This document shows positions 8,750 through 16,335 of a DNA stretch of 64,000 nucleotides, in pieces (position 1 is the first letter of the stretch; every line of letters begins with the position of its first letter). The notes beneath the pieces are model-generated. The model was not told where the DNA came from. It ran no database searches and worked only from the letters and a program-made list of their open reading frames with translations. A program made the translations under genes and the position numbers. Source of the DNA: Thermodesulfobacterium thermophilum DSM 1276 (GTDB taxonomy: Bacteria > Desulfobacterota > Thermodesulfobacteria > Thermodesulfobacteriales > Thermodesulfobacteriaceae); assembly GCF_000421605.1 (NCBI RefSeq), contig NZ_ATXI01000008.1:1-64000 (forward strand), read 5' to 3'.

Positions 8750-9929
8750 AAATATTGTTAATAAACAAAAAATTCTTTTTCTTTCTTCTCGGCTTCCATA
8801 TCCGCCAATCGGTGGAGATAGGCTCAAGAACTACTGGTTACTTAAAATTCTTTCCAAACATTTTAAAGCTCATCTGGTGTCAATAGTTGAAGAAGAAATA
8901 CCAAAGGAATTTTATGATTGGACAAATGAAATTGGAATTACATTTAAACTTTTTCCAAAACGAAAAACTCAATTTTATCTGAATGCTCTGAAATCACTAT
9001 ATAATGGTTTACCTTTACAGGTGAATTATTACTATTTCAAAGATGTTCAACAATACATAAATTCCATCTATACCGAATATGATCTGATTTTCTCAACACT
9101 TGTTAGAACTGCTAAATACGTTATGGAGTTAAATAAACCTAAAATTTTAGATATGGCTGATTCTATAGGCTTAAATTATAGAAGAAGTGCACAAAATACG
9201 AAATCAATACTTTGGAGATTTATTTATAGCTATGAAAGTGCGAAATTGTTAGAATTTGAGGAAAAATGTATTGAAATATTTGACAAAACTTTATTTTTTA
9301 ATAGAGAGGAAAGAGAATTTTTTCTAAATGAAAATAAAACTGAATGGATCCCACATGGAGTAAATGAAGATCTACTAATTTACGAAAAGGTAAATCCAAA
9401 TTACAAAAATTATGTTGCCTTTTTCGGAAAGATGAATTATCAGCCAAATATAGATGCTGTTTTGTGGTTCATAGATAAGGTTTTTCCACATTTAAATAAA
9501 AACATTAAATTTATTATAGTTGGAGCCTACCCTCCAAAAAAAATTACTTCCCTAAAAGATAAATATTCAGATATTGAAATTACTGGTTTTGTAGAAGATC
9601 CATATGAAATATTAAAATCTGCCTTGTGTGTTGTAGCTCCTATGAGAACAGGAGGAGGAATTCAGAATAAAATTCTTGAGTGTATGGCTTTGGGAACAGT
9701 TAATGTTGTCTCTTCCTTGGCAGCAAAACCCATAGGTGCCAAAAATATGGAACATTTTATAGTAGTTGACGACCCAAAGGAAATGGCAAATATAATAAAC
9801 AATATCCATGCTCATCCTGATAAATATGAACACATCAAACGGAATGCGAGAGAATATATTAAAAATAACTTCACCTGGACCATTTATGAAAAAAAAATAT
9901 TAAAGATTATTGAGGAGGTCTTATCATGA
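8742..9929 (+). CDS. family 1/4 glycosyltransferase (Stp1-like)
   Basis: A 395-residue GT-B glycosyltransferase. The start FLSSRLPYPPIGGDRLKNY matches the type found with exopolysaccharide and exosortase-linked loci (the TIGR03087-like 'PEP-CTERM associated' sugar transferases); no exosortase is visible here. The C-terminal domain has VAFFGKMNYQPN, IVGAYPP, and the donor-binding VVAPMRTGGGIQNKILECMA, where the last glutamate is expected to hold the sugar nucleotide. It overlaps its neighbours on both sides (8 and 4 bases), so it sits inside a tightly packed operon. Confidence 0.82.
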   Translation: MIRNIVNKQKILFLSSRLPYPPIGGDRLKNYWLLKILSKHFKAHLVSIVEEEIPKEFYDWTNEIGITFKLFPKRKTQFYLNALKSLYNGLPLQVNYYYFKDVQQYINSIYTEYDLIFSTLVRTAKYVMELNKPKILDMADSIGLNYRRSAQNTKSILWRFIYSYESAKLLEFEEKCIEIFDKTLFFNREEREFFLNENKTEWIPHGVNEDLLIYEKVNPNYKNYVAFFGKMNYQPNIDAVLWFIDKVFPHLNKNIKFIIVGAYPPKKITSLKDKYSDIEITGFVEDPYEILKSALCVVAPMRTGGGIQNKILECMALGTVNVVSSLAAKPIGAKNMEHFIVVDDPKEMANIINNIHAHPDKYEHIKRNAREYIKNNFTWTIYEKKILKIIEEVLS

Positions 9930-10948
9930 TAATTCGGTCTTGTGCACCTTTAAGACTTGGGCTTGCAGGTGGGGGAACCGATGTAAGTCCCTATTCTGAT
10001 TTATATGGTGGGGCAGTTTTAAATGCTACCATATCAATGTATGCCTATGCAACCCTTGAACCACGAGATGACGGAAAAATAGTTTTTAATTCAGTAGACA
10101 CGCAAAAAAAAGTGGTGCTTGACTCAAATGAATACTTAGAAATTGAAGGCGAATTAGATCTTCTAAAAGGGATATACAACAGAATTGTAAGAGATTTCAC
10201 TAAAACCCCCCTTTCTTTTGAACTAACAACTTATGTAGATGCTCCTCCTGGCTCTGGGCTTGGAAGTTCATCAACTCTTGTTGTCGCTGTTTTAGGAGCA
10301 TTTGTAGAATGGCTTAGATTGCCGCTCGGAGAATATGAAATCGCACATCTTGCGTTTGAAATAGAGAGAAAAGACCTTAAAATGGCTGGAGGAAAACAAG
10401 ATCAATACGCTGCAACATTTGGAGGGTTCAACTTTATGGAATTTTACGATAACGACAGAGTTATTGTTAATCCACTAAGAATAAAACCAGAGATTATTAA
10501 TGAACTTCAATTCAGATTACTCCTTTATTATACAGGCACAAGTAGACTCTCTTCAAAAATCATCGAGGCTCAAATGAAAAATGTTATTGAAAAAAAGGAA
10601 AAGTCAGTTGAAGCAATGCATAAACTGAAGGAACAAGCTATACTCATGAAGGAAGCAATACTTAAAGGTGAACTGGATAAAGTGGGAGAAATTTTAGATT
10701 ATGGATGGCAGTATAAAAAACAAATGGCAGAAGGTATTACAAATCCTGTGATTGAAGAAATATATGAGACTGCTAAAAAGGCTGGAGCAATTGGAGGAAA
10801 AATATCAGGCGCAGGTGGTGGCGGATTTATGATGCTTTATTGTCCAGAAAATACAAGGTATAAAGTAATTGAAGCATTGCAAAAATTTGGCGGAGAGTTC
10901 AGAAGATATCAGTTTACAAAATATGGATTGGAAACATGGAAGGCATAA
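9926..10948 (+). CDS. hddA: D-glycero-alpha-D-manno-heptose-7-phosphate kinase
   Basis: GHMP-family sugar kinase of 340 residues that makes heptose 1,7-bisphosphate on the GDP-D-glycero-alpha-D-manno-heptose route. Motif 1 APLRLGLAGGGTDV near the N-terminus, the ATP-binding PPGSGLGSSST loop near residue 108 and the C-terminal GGKISGAGGGGF motif are all present and intact. Length fits HddA. The next two genes encode the matching nucleotidyltransferase and a truncated phosphatase, which supports heptose over other GHMP substrates. The start overlaps the upstream stop by four bases and has GAGGAGG just ahead. GmhA, the isomerase for the first step, is not in this window. Confidence 0.86.
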   Translation: MIIRSCAPLRLGLAGGGTDVSPYSDLYGGAVLNATISMYAYATLEPRDDGKIVFNSVDTQKKVVLDSNEYLEIEGELDLLKGIYNRIVRDFTKTPLSFELTTYVDAPPGSGLGSSSTLVVAVLGAFVEWLRLPLGEYEIAHLAFEIERKDLKMAGGKQDQYAATFGGFNFMEFYDNDRVIVNPLRIKPEIINELQFRLLLYYTGTSRLSSKIIEAQMKNVIEKKEKSVEAMHKLKEQAILMKEAILKGELDKVGEILDYGWQYKKQMAEGITNPVIEEIYETAKKAGAIGGKISGAGGGGFMMLYCPENTRYKVIEALQKFGGEFRRYQFTKYGLETWKA

Positions 10949-10951
10949 ACA

Positions 10952-11659
10952 ATGGTCAAGGAAGCAATAGTCCTTGCTGGTGGACTTGGAACAAGATTAA
11001 GAAATGTTATTAAAGATATTCCAAAGCCCATGGCTGATATAAATGGCAAACCCTTTCTTGAATATGTTTTAAAATATTTGTCACATATGGAAATCAAAAA
11101 TGTGGTTTTATCTGTAGGTTATAAACATGAATCGATAATAAATTATTTCGGAAACTCGTTTTTAAATTTAGGTTTAAAATATTCCATAGAAGAAAAGCCG
11201 TTAGGTACTGGAGGAGCTATCAAAAAGAGTTTAAATTTGATTAATTCTAAAGATGTTTTTGTTTTAAATGGAGATACTATTTTTTTAGTAGATTTAAGAG
11301 ATTTTTACCGCTTTCATAAATCAAAAAAATCATTCGTTACCATAGCCTTAAAAGAAATATTAAATCCAGAAAGATATGGAAGTGTAGAAATTGATGAAAA
11401 AAGCAAGATAAGATCATTCTACGAAAAGGGTATAAAAAAAGATAAAACTTTGATAAACGGTGGTATCTACATTATTAATAAAGAGTTTTTTTTATCTCAA
11501 AATCTACCATATAAATTTTCGTTTGAAAAAGATTTTCTCCAAAAGTTTTATAAAGATTTTGATTTTTACGGATATGTTTCAGATGCTTATTTTATTGATA
11601 TAGGAATCCCTGAGGACTATGAAAAAGCAAAAAATGAATTTGAAAAACTTTCACTTTGA
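10952..11659 (+). CDS. hddC: heptose-1-phosphate guanylyltransferase-like nucleotidyltransferase
   Basis: A 235-residue sugar-phosphate nucleotidyltransferase. The N-terminal LAGGLGTRLRN signature, IPKPMADINGKPFLEY, the EKPLGTGGAI segment and LNGDTIF define the family. Small size and its place directly after the heptose kinase point to HddC, which makes GDP-D-glycero-alpha-D-manno-heptose, though other NDP-sugar pyrophosphorylases share these motifs. It starts three bases after hddA ends. Its 3' end overlaps the truncated gmhB gene by 26 to 41 bases, depending on which start that gene uses. Confidence 0.8.
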   Translation: MVKEAIVLAGGLGTRLRNVIKDIPKPMADINGKPFLEYVLKYLSHMEIKNVVLSVGYKHESIINYFGNSFLNLGLKYSIEEKPLGTGGAIKKSLNLINSKDVFVLNGDTIFLVDLRDFYRFHKSKKSFVTIALKEILNPERYGSVEIDEKSKIRSFYEKGIKKDKTLINGGIYIINKEFFLSQNLPYKFSFEKDFLQKFYKDFDFYGYVSDAYFIDIGIPEDYEKAKNEFEKLSL

Positions 11660-11864
11660 CAAAAGCTGGACTTTGTTTTTAGATAGAGATGGAGTTTTAA
11701 ACAAGAAAATAGAAAATGATTACGTTAGAAGATGGGAACAGTTTGAGTTTTTACCTGGTGTTATCGAAGCGATGAAGATATTAAGAGAAGTATTCGGAAA
11801 AATTATAATTTTGACCAACCAAAGAGGTATAGGAAGAGGTTTTATGACAAAATTTTTTAAATAA
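11619..11864 (+). pseudogene. gmhB: truncated heptose-1,7-bisphosphate 7-phosphatase
   Basis: HAD-family phosphatase related to GmhB, cut to 81 codons against a normal length of about 175-190. The catalytic first motif is intact (LFLDRDGVLNKK, with both aspartates) and so is the second (ILTNQRGIGRG). The frame then ends in MTKFFK and a stop; the third and fourth HAD motifs, the zinc loop and the GDS/D segment are missing, and no remainder is found before the next gene at 11890. It may start at 11619 or 11634, both inside hddC. A HAD enzyme without its last motifs should be inactive, so the phosphatase step must be done by another enzyme. Confidence 0.8.
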
Positions 11865-11889
11865 AGTTTTAAATTGGGAGGTATTAAAA

Positions 11890-12663
11890 GTGGAAGAAAA
11901 AGTTGTTAAAGAGACCTGTAAAGATGAAATTGATCTTTATGAGCTTTTACTTGTTTTAAAGAAAAGAGCTAAATTGATAGGAGCTGTTGTTTTTGCTTCG
12001 GTTGTAATTGCAACGATTGCAGTGTTTTTAATGCCCAATATATACCAGGCGAGGGCTACTGTTTGGGTAGATTCGTTTTTAACACTAGCTTTGATACAGA
12101 GTTTGCAAACAGTTCAGTCAACGGAGCCTAAAAATGTTTTTCTTAGTCTACCAAACTCACCGCCAAACGCAAATAATTTAGCTCTTTCTATACTAAATAG
12201 TATAGAATTTAAAAAAAATGTTTTAAAAATTTTAGAGAGCTCCTATGGCAGTCTAAAAAAAATAGGACTTGATAACATAGATGAAGAAGATTTAGAAAAA
12301 ATATTACAATCAAAGGTTGACCCAAAGACTCAGTCTATTATGATTACAGCTATTCATCAGGATAAAAAAATTGCAAAAGATATTGTATCGGCTGCGGTGG
12401 AGGAGCTGGACAGGGAGTTAAAAAGAGTTTCAGAAAACTATAAAACTACGTTTATTAAAAATCCAGATAAAAACAGGGAATACAACTTTTTTGTTTTAAA
12501 TGTAATTGAAAAGCCTACATATTTTGACCAGCCAGTAAAACCTAAAAGGAGATTAATAATAGCTGTTTCCGCAGTTAGTGCACTTTTTGTTGGGATGTTT
12601 TTAGCTTTCATTCTTGAATGGTGGGATAACGCAAAGAGAACGAGAGCTAAGGGAAATAATTAA
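11890..12663 (+). CDS. Wzz-type polysaccharide chain-length regulator
   Basis: A 257-residue inner-membrane protein of the Wzz/PCP-1 group that sets O-antigen chain length. It has the standard plan: a short cytoplasmic start, a first membrane helix at about residues 33-53, a mostly helical periplasmic domain, then a proline-rich segment (KPTYFDQPVKPKRR) leading into the second helix at about 223-245. The GTG start at 11890 has GGGAGG about ten bases upstream. No cytoplasmic tyrosine-kinase domain is fused, which suits an O-antigen rather than a capsule regulator. It is the last intact gene of the AT-rich run. Confidence 0.85.
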   Translation: MEEKVVKETCKDEIDLYELLLVLKKRAKLIGAVVFASVVIATIAVFLMPNIYQARATVWVDSFLTLALIQSLQTVQSTEPKNVFLSLPNSPPNANNLALSILNSIEFKKNVLKILESSYGSLKKIGLDNIDEEDLEKILQSKVDPKTQSIMITAIHQDKKIAKDIVSAAVEELDRELKRVSENYKTTFIKNPDKNREYNFFVLNVIEKPTYFDQPVKPKRRLIIAVSAVSALFVGMFLAFILEWWDNAKRTRAKGNN

Positions 12664-12690
12664 TTATTAAAGATTCAAGGAAGGTGAAAT

Positions 12691-12785
12691 ATAAACTCAG
12701 TTATTCTTGCTGAAGGTCTTGGATGAGGCTTTATCCGGTGACTCAGGTTATCAATAAACATCTTCTTCCTATCTATTATAAGCTT
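12691..12785 (+). pseudogene. fossil of rmlA (glucose-1-phosphate thymidylyltransferase) start
   Basis: Two adjacent frames spell the N-terminus of RmlA. At 12691 ATA (in place of ATG) begins NSVILAEGLG, then a stop and a one-base loss. From 12723 the neighbouring frame continues with RLYPVTQVINKHLLPIYYK, matching the conserved GTRLYP...NKHLLP.YDKP region. Homology then ends and nothing recognisable follows up to 12969, apart from an open frame to 12923 with no family I know. A ribosome-site-like GGAAGG lies just upstream. It marks a lost dTDP-sugar gene in the polysaccharide cluster. Confidence 0.7.
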
Positions 12786-12969
12786 AATAAGCTTAGCCAA
12801 AGGGTACAAACTCAGGAATACCTCAGGATTGTCTGTCCTGCCAAAATACCACGGTTTTTTGCGATGAGTAATGGTAAAATATGTAAAACACCTGAGATAG
12901 AAATAACGCACTGGAAAGATTAGATGAAACAAAGATTGATTTATTTTAATTTTTAGCTAAAATTTACCC

Positions 12970-14040
12970 ATGCCTTATCTTATTCTTTCTTTTTTTGTAA
13001 GTTTTTTGCTTAGTCTGATTTTTATAAGAGTTTGTGTTGGGGTTGACCCAATCTGTGGGGTTCAGAAGTTTCACTGTCGGCCTGTGTCAAGGGTTGGTGG
13101 GGTTGCCATTTATTTGAGCCTCGTCTTTTTAGGCTTTGCCTTTTTTTATGGTAATAAAGATTTTACCTTAGACTACTTAAAAGTCCTGATATGTGCCTTT
13201 CCTGTTTTTATCGCAGGTTTACTTGAAGACTTGACTAAAAAGGTCTCTCCTAAAGTTAGACTTTTTGCCGGTTTTATTTCTGGGGCCTTGGTTATCGTCT
13301 TGTTATCTACCTCTGTTTCAAGGGTTGACCTTCCTTTTTTTGACGGGCTTTTAAAAATAGCTTTTGTAAGCTATGTTTTTACCGTTTTTGCTGTAGCAGG
13401 GGTTGCCCATGGGTTTAACATCATAGATGGGTTTAACGGACTTGCCTCAGGGGTTGCCTTGATGAATTTTTTGGCTTATGCTTATGTTTCTTTTCTACAC
13501 AACGATTTTTTTCTCCTCTATCTTAGCTTAGGCTTTTTTGCAGCCACCTTAGGGTTTTTTCTCTGGAACTATCCTTTTGGGTTGATTTTTCTTGGGGATT
13601 GCGGGGCTTATCTTCTTGGGTTTGCTAATGCCTTGCTTGCTGTTCTTATGGTTGATCGATATCTTGAGGTTTCCCCCTGGTTCCCTTTCCTTCTCTGTGC
13701 TTACCCTGTCTGGGAAACCCTTTTTTCTGCGTATAGAAGAAAATTTTTAAGAGGGTCTTCTCCTTTTCAGCCAGATCCTCTTCATTTTCATACGTTGATT
13801 TATAAAAGGGTAACCCAAATCTTTTTAGGAGATGAATCCGAAAGATTACTTAAAAACGCCCAAACAGCCCCTCTTATCTGGATTATCCATTTTATTTGCT
13901 ATCTACCAGCCATCTTTTTCTGGAAACATACCCTGGTTCTCATTTTGTTTTTTCTGTTTTTTGTTTTTCTATACCTTTGGGTTTACTTTAAAATCGTCAA
14001 GTTTAAGTTTCAACCTTTGTTTAAAAATCGCTCTAAGTAA
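12970..14040 (+). CDS. undecaprenyl-phosphate GlcNAc-1-phosphate transferase (WecA/MraY family)
   Basis: A 356-residue polyprenyl-phosphate sugar-1-phosphate transferase with roughly ten membrane helices. It links a sugar phosphate to undecaprenyl phosphate at the inner membrane and so starts glycan synthesis. Recognisable motifs are RVGGVAIY near residue 40, LLEDL after the second loop, the catalytic NIIDGFNGLASG, FLGDCGAYLLG, and a late DPLHFHTLIYKR that corresponds to the substrate-binding histidine loop. Length and the HFH motif fit WecA/TagO better than MraY, and no murein genes are nearby. Base composition is back to that of the housekeeping genes. Confidence 0.87.
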   Translation: MPYLILSFFVSFLLSLIFIRVCVGVDPICGVQKFHCRPVSRVGGVAIYLSLVFLGFAFFYGNKDFTLDYLKVLICAFPVFIAGLLEDLTKKVSPKVRLFAGFISGALVIVLLSTSVSRVDLPFFDGLLKIAFVSYVFTVFAVAGVAHGFNIIDGFNGLASGVALMNFLAYAYVSFLHNDFFLLYLSLGFFAATLGFFLWNYPFGLIFLGDCGAYLLGFANALLAVLMVDRYLEVSPWFPFLLCAYPVWETLFSAYRRKFLRGSSPFQPDPLHFHTLIYKRVTQIFLGDESERLLKNAQTAPLIWIIHFICYLPAIFFWKHTLVLILFFLFFVFLYLWVYFKIVKFKFQPLFKNRSK

Positions 14041-14075
14041 ACCAAAAACCGCGTAATCAAAACTTGTATTCAAAA

Positions 14076-15041
14076 CTAAATTTTTATGCCAAAAACTTTA
14101 TCTGAGGCTTTAAGCACCTCATCTACTGAGATAGATCTTAAACACTCATAGTGGTTATACGGGCAGGTTCTTTTAAAACAGGGACTGCAAGGCATTTTAT
14201 GGTGTAATACGATAGCCTTTGGGTTTAGAGGCCCTGTTTTTTGGGGATCTGTTGAGCCAAAGATGGCAACTTGAGGTATCCTTAAGGCTGCAGCAAGGTG
14301 CATAAGCCCTGAGTCGTTAGAAACCACCGCTTTAGCTAACACAAACATGCCTGCAACTGCTATTAAGTCAGTTTTGCCACAAAGGTTGTATACTCCTTGC
14401 AAATCTTTCTTGATAAACTCACCTACCTCTTTTTCTTTTTCTCCACCTGCAATTACCACAACAAACCCTTGTTTAACCAGCCTTGAGGCAAGACTCTTAT
14501 AATATTCCTTAGGCCACATCTTGGCTTGCCCATAGGCTGCACCAGGTGCAAGGATCACAAAGGGATTTTCTCCTGTAGGTTTTAAGAGGGTTTTTGCTTT
14601 TTCGATAGCCTCTTCTCCCAGAGGTAAGACAAGGTCTTTATACTCACAAGGAAGACCCAAGGTTTTTAAAAGGTATAGATAGTAGTCCCTTTGATGGAGC
14701 TTTTGTTTAGGTGGTTTTATGGCCTTAGTTAGTAAAAAACTTCTTAAGTCCTTGGCATAACCCCATCTTTCTTTAAGCCCTGCCCTAAAAAACAACCAGG
14801 CTGAGGAAAAAGAGTTGGTTAAAAGAAGCCCTGTTTCGTTTTTAAAGGGTTTTAGAGTTTCAAGGTTTTGCGAGGTGTTGCCTTTTTCATAATGGAGAAG
14901 GCCTACGTTTGGGAAAAACTTAAAAAGGCTTACAAGAGGTGGTGGACCAAAAAGATAGATTTTGGTCTTTTGACTGAGGTTGTAGTAAACAGGGGTTGCC
15001 ATCAAGGCATCGCCTAACCAGTTAGGAATGCGCACAACCAT
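14076..15041 (-). CDS. waaF: ADP-heptose:LPS heptosyltransferase II
   Basis: GT9-family heptosyltransferase of 321 residues that adds the second heptose to the LPS inner core on the cytoplasmic face of the inner membrane. It starts with the family signature VRIPNWLGDALMATP, has the LAPGAAYGQAKMWP segment that contacts the ADP-heptose, and the late VSNDSGLMHLAAAL and GSTDPQKTGP loops. The gene overlaps the 3' end of truD by 20 bases, so the two form one minus-strand unit. Its presence shows the organism makes a heptose-containing LPS core. Confidence 0.88.
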   Translation of the reverse strand: MVVRIPNWLGDALMATPVYYNLSQKTKIYLFGPPPLVSLFKFFPNVGLLHYEKGNTSQNLETLKPFKNETGLLLTNSFSSAWLFFRAGLKERWGYAKDLRSFLLTKAIKPPKQKLHQRDYYLYLLKTLGLPCEYKDLVLPLGEEAIEKAKTLLKPTGENPFVILAPGAAYGQAKMWPKEYYKSLASRLVKQGFVVVIAGGEKEKEVGEFIKKDLQGVYNLCGKTDLIAVAGMFVLAKAVVSNDSGLMHLAAALRIPQVAIFGSTDPQKTGPLNPKAIVLHHKMPCSPCFKRTCPYNHYECLRSISVDEVLKASDKVFGIKI

Positions 15042-16194
15042 AAAAAAGCCTCTTCACCACCAGGGTTGCATAAGAACCTTTTTCTAAAAAGAAGATAAGT
15101 TTGATCTCTTGGTCGTTTAGTTTTTCCCAGACTAAGTTTTCTGGAAAGATAACTGCTGGTCTGGGATAGGTTTTAAAAACCATACCTTTGATAAAACTTC
15201 TTAGTTGCGTTAGGTCTGTAAATCCTTCCTTTTGACAGACCTTGTCATAAAATCTTCTGAGGTCAAAAGGTGAGTTGTTTAACTCAAGACGCAGTTTAGG
15301 TGAGGGAAGAGGAAGCTTTAAGTTTTTGAGAATTTTCCATTGATCCTCATTAACCTCACGGTAAAAGAAAAATTCTCCTAACAGATAGGGAGCCTTAAAG
15401 TGGTTTAGGCCTAACTCTTGCAGTATCTCTTTTAATATCTCGTTCCAGAGATAGCTCTGGTAGGCATTACCTAAGAAAAACAGGTATTCCCGGTCTACCA
15501 GGTTTAAAGCCCTTTTAAAGGTTCGTTTAGAGGGTTTATGCTCTGACAAAAATTTAAGCAAGTTTTTCTCCCAGGATAGATGGGCAAACTCTATACACCT
15601 TTTAAAATCTCTCCAGTGTTTTTTTAGGCAGTCTCTAAGTTTTCTAGTTTTTTCTATCTCTGAGGGGCTTGCCTCAGCAAGCATAAGATAAAGTGCCCTT
15701 TCGTAGTTTCCTTTGATGATCTCTTTTGCAGCAAACTCCTTAGAGGATTTGACTGAACCAAATCTCTGGTCGTCAAAATAGTTGGCTATCCCATAGGTCT
15801 GGATAAGTTTAACTTCTTGGTCTAATCTCTTAGGGTCAATCGGGAAGTTTTTTACCCTTATCTCAAAGCGATTCCCTAAGAGAAGGTTTTTGGACATGGG
15901 TTTGTTGGTTTGGCCTAAATAAGTCAGTTCAAATTCCCTGGTTTTTATGTCTTTTTTGGGACCGTTTTTGATGGTTATAAACTGCTGGGCTATGGCTTTT
16001 TTATCCTTTAGCCCTCCAAACCCTATAGAATCCATCGGAATTCTGATGAGCTTGGCTATTTTTCCTAAGGCATCCCAGGTAGAAACGTTGTATTTTTTTA
16101 GCAAGTATAAAGAATATTCCCCTTTCCCCTCAGGGAAGATTTCTGCAACCTCTGATACGATAAAATCTTCGATGTTTTCTTTTATTTTTATCAT
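15022..16194 (-). CDS. truD: tRNA pseudouridine(13) synthase TruD
   Basis: A 390-residue TruD-family pseudouridine synthase that modifies U13 of tRNA-Glu and related sites. The N-terminal FIVSEVAEIFPEGKGEY segment is typical, followed by the catalytic GFGGLKDKKA, in which the aspartate is the nucleophile, and NYFDDQRFGS. The length is right for the family. The ATG at 16194 gives the standard start. It is transcribed away from secA, with a 141-base shared upstream region. Confidence 0.9.
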   Translation of the reverse strand: MIKIKENIEDFIVSEVAEIFPEGKGEYSLYLLKKYNVSTWDALGKIAKLIRIPMDSIGFGGLKDKKAIAQQFITIKNGPKKDIKTREFELTYLGQTNKPMSKNLLLGNRFEIRVKNFPIDPKRLDQEVKLIQTYGIANYFDDQRFGSVKSSKEFAAKEIIKGNYERALYLMLAEASPSEIEKTRKLRDCLKKHWRDFKRCIEFAHLSWEKNLLKFLSEHKPSKRTFKRALNLVDREYLFFLGNAYQSYLWNEILKEILQELGLNHFKAPYLLGEFFFYREVNEDQWKILKNLKLPLPSPKLRLELNNSPFDLRRFYDKVCQKEGFTDLTQLRSFIKGMVFKTYPRPAVIFPENLVWEKLNDQEIKLIFFLEKGSYATLVVKRLFYGCAHS

Positions 16195-16253
16195 GGCTTA
16201 CCTCAAGATAACTCTTTCCAATATAGCATAGAAGTGCGGTTTTAGTAAGGTGG

Positions 16254-16281
16254 TTGTTTTATGCTTAAAAGGTATTAAATT
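16254..16281 (+). promoter_or_regulatory. possible secA promoter
   Basis: TTGTTT (16254-16259) and TAAATT (16276-16281) are separated by 16 bases, the same spacing as the clearer promoters in this window. The match at -35 is only partial, so this is a weak call. It lies 54 bases ahead of the secA start. Confidence 0.3.
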
Positions 16282-16335
16282 TAAAACACGATACTTATAC
16301 ACGAACATAAATTTGCAGGGAGGAAAGATAAGCCG

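Noticed and set aside
12723-12923. Open frame of 66 codons as a separate gene
   Set aside because: Its start is the shifted RmlA fossil and the rest matches nothing I recognise; there is no ribosome site before 12723.
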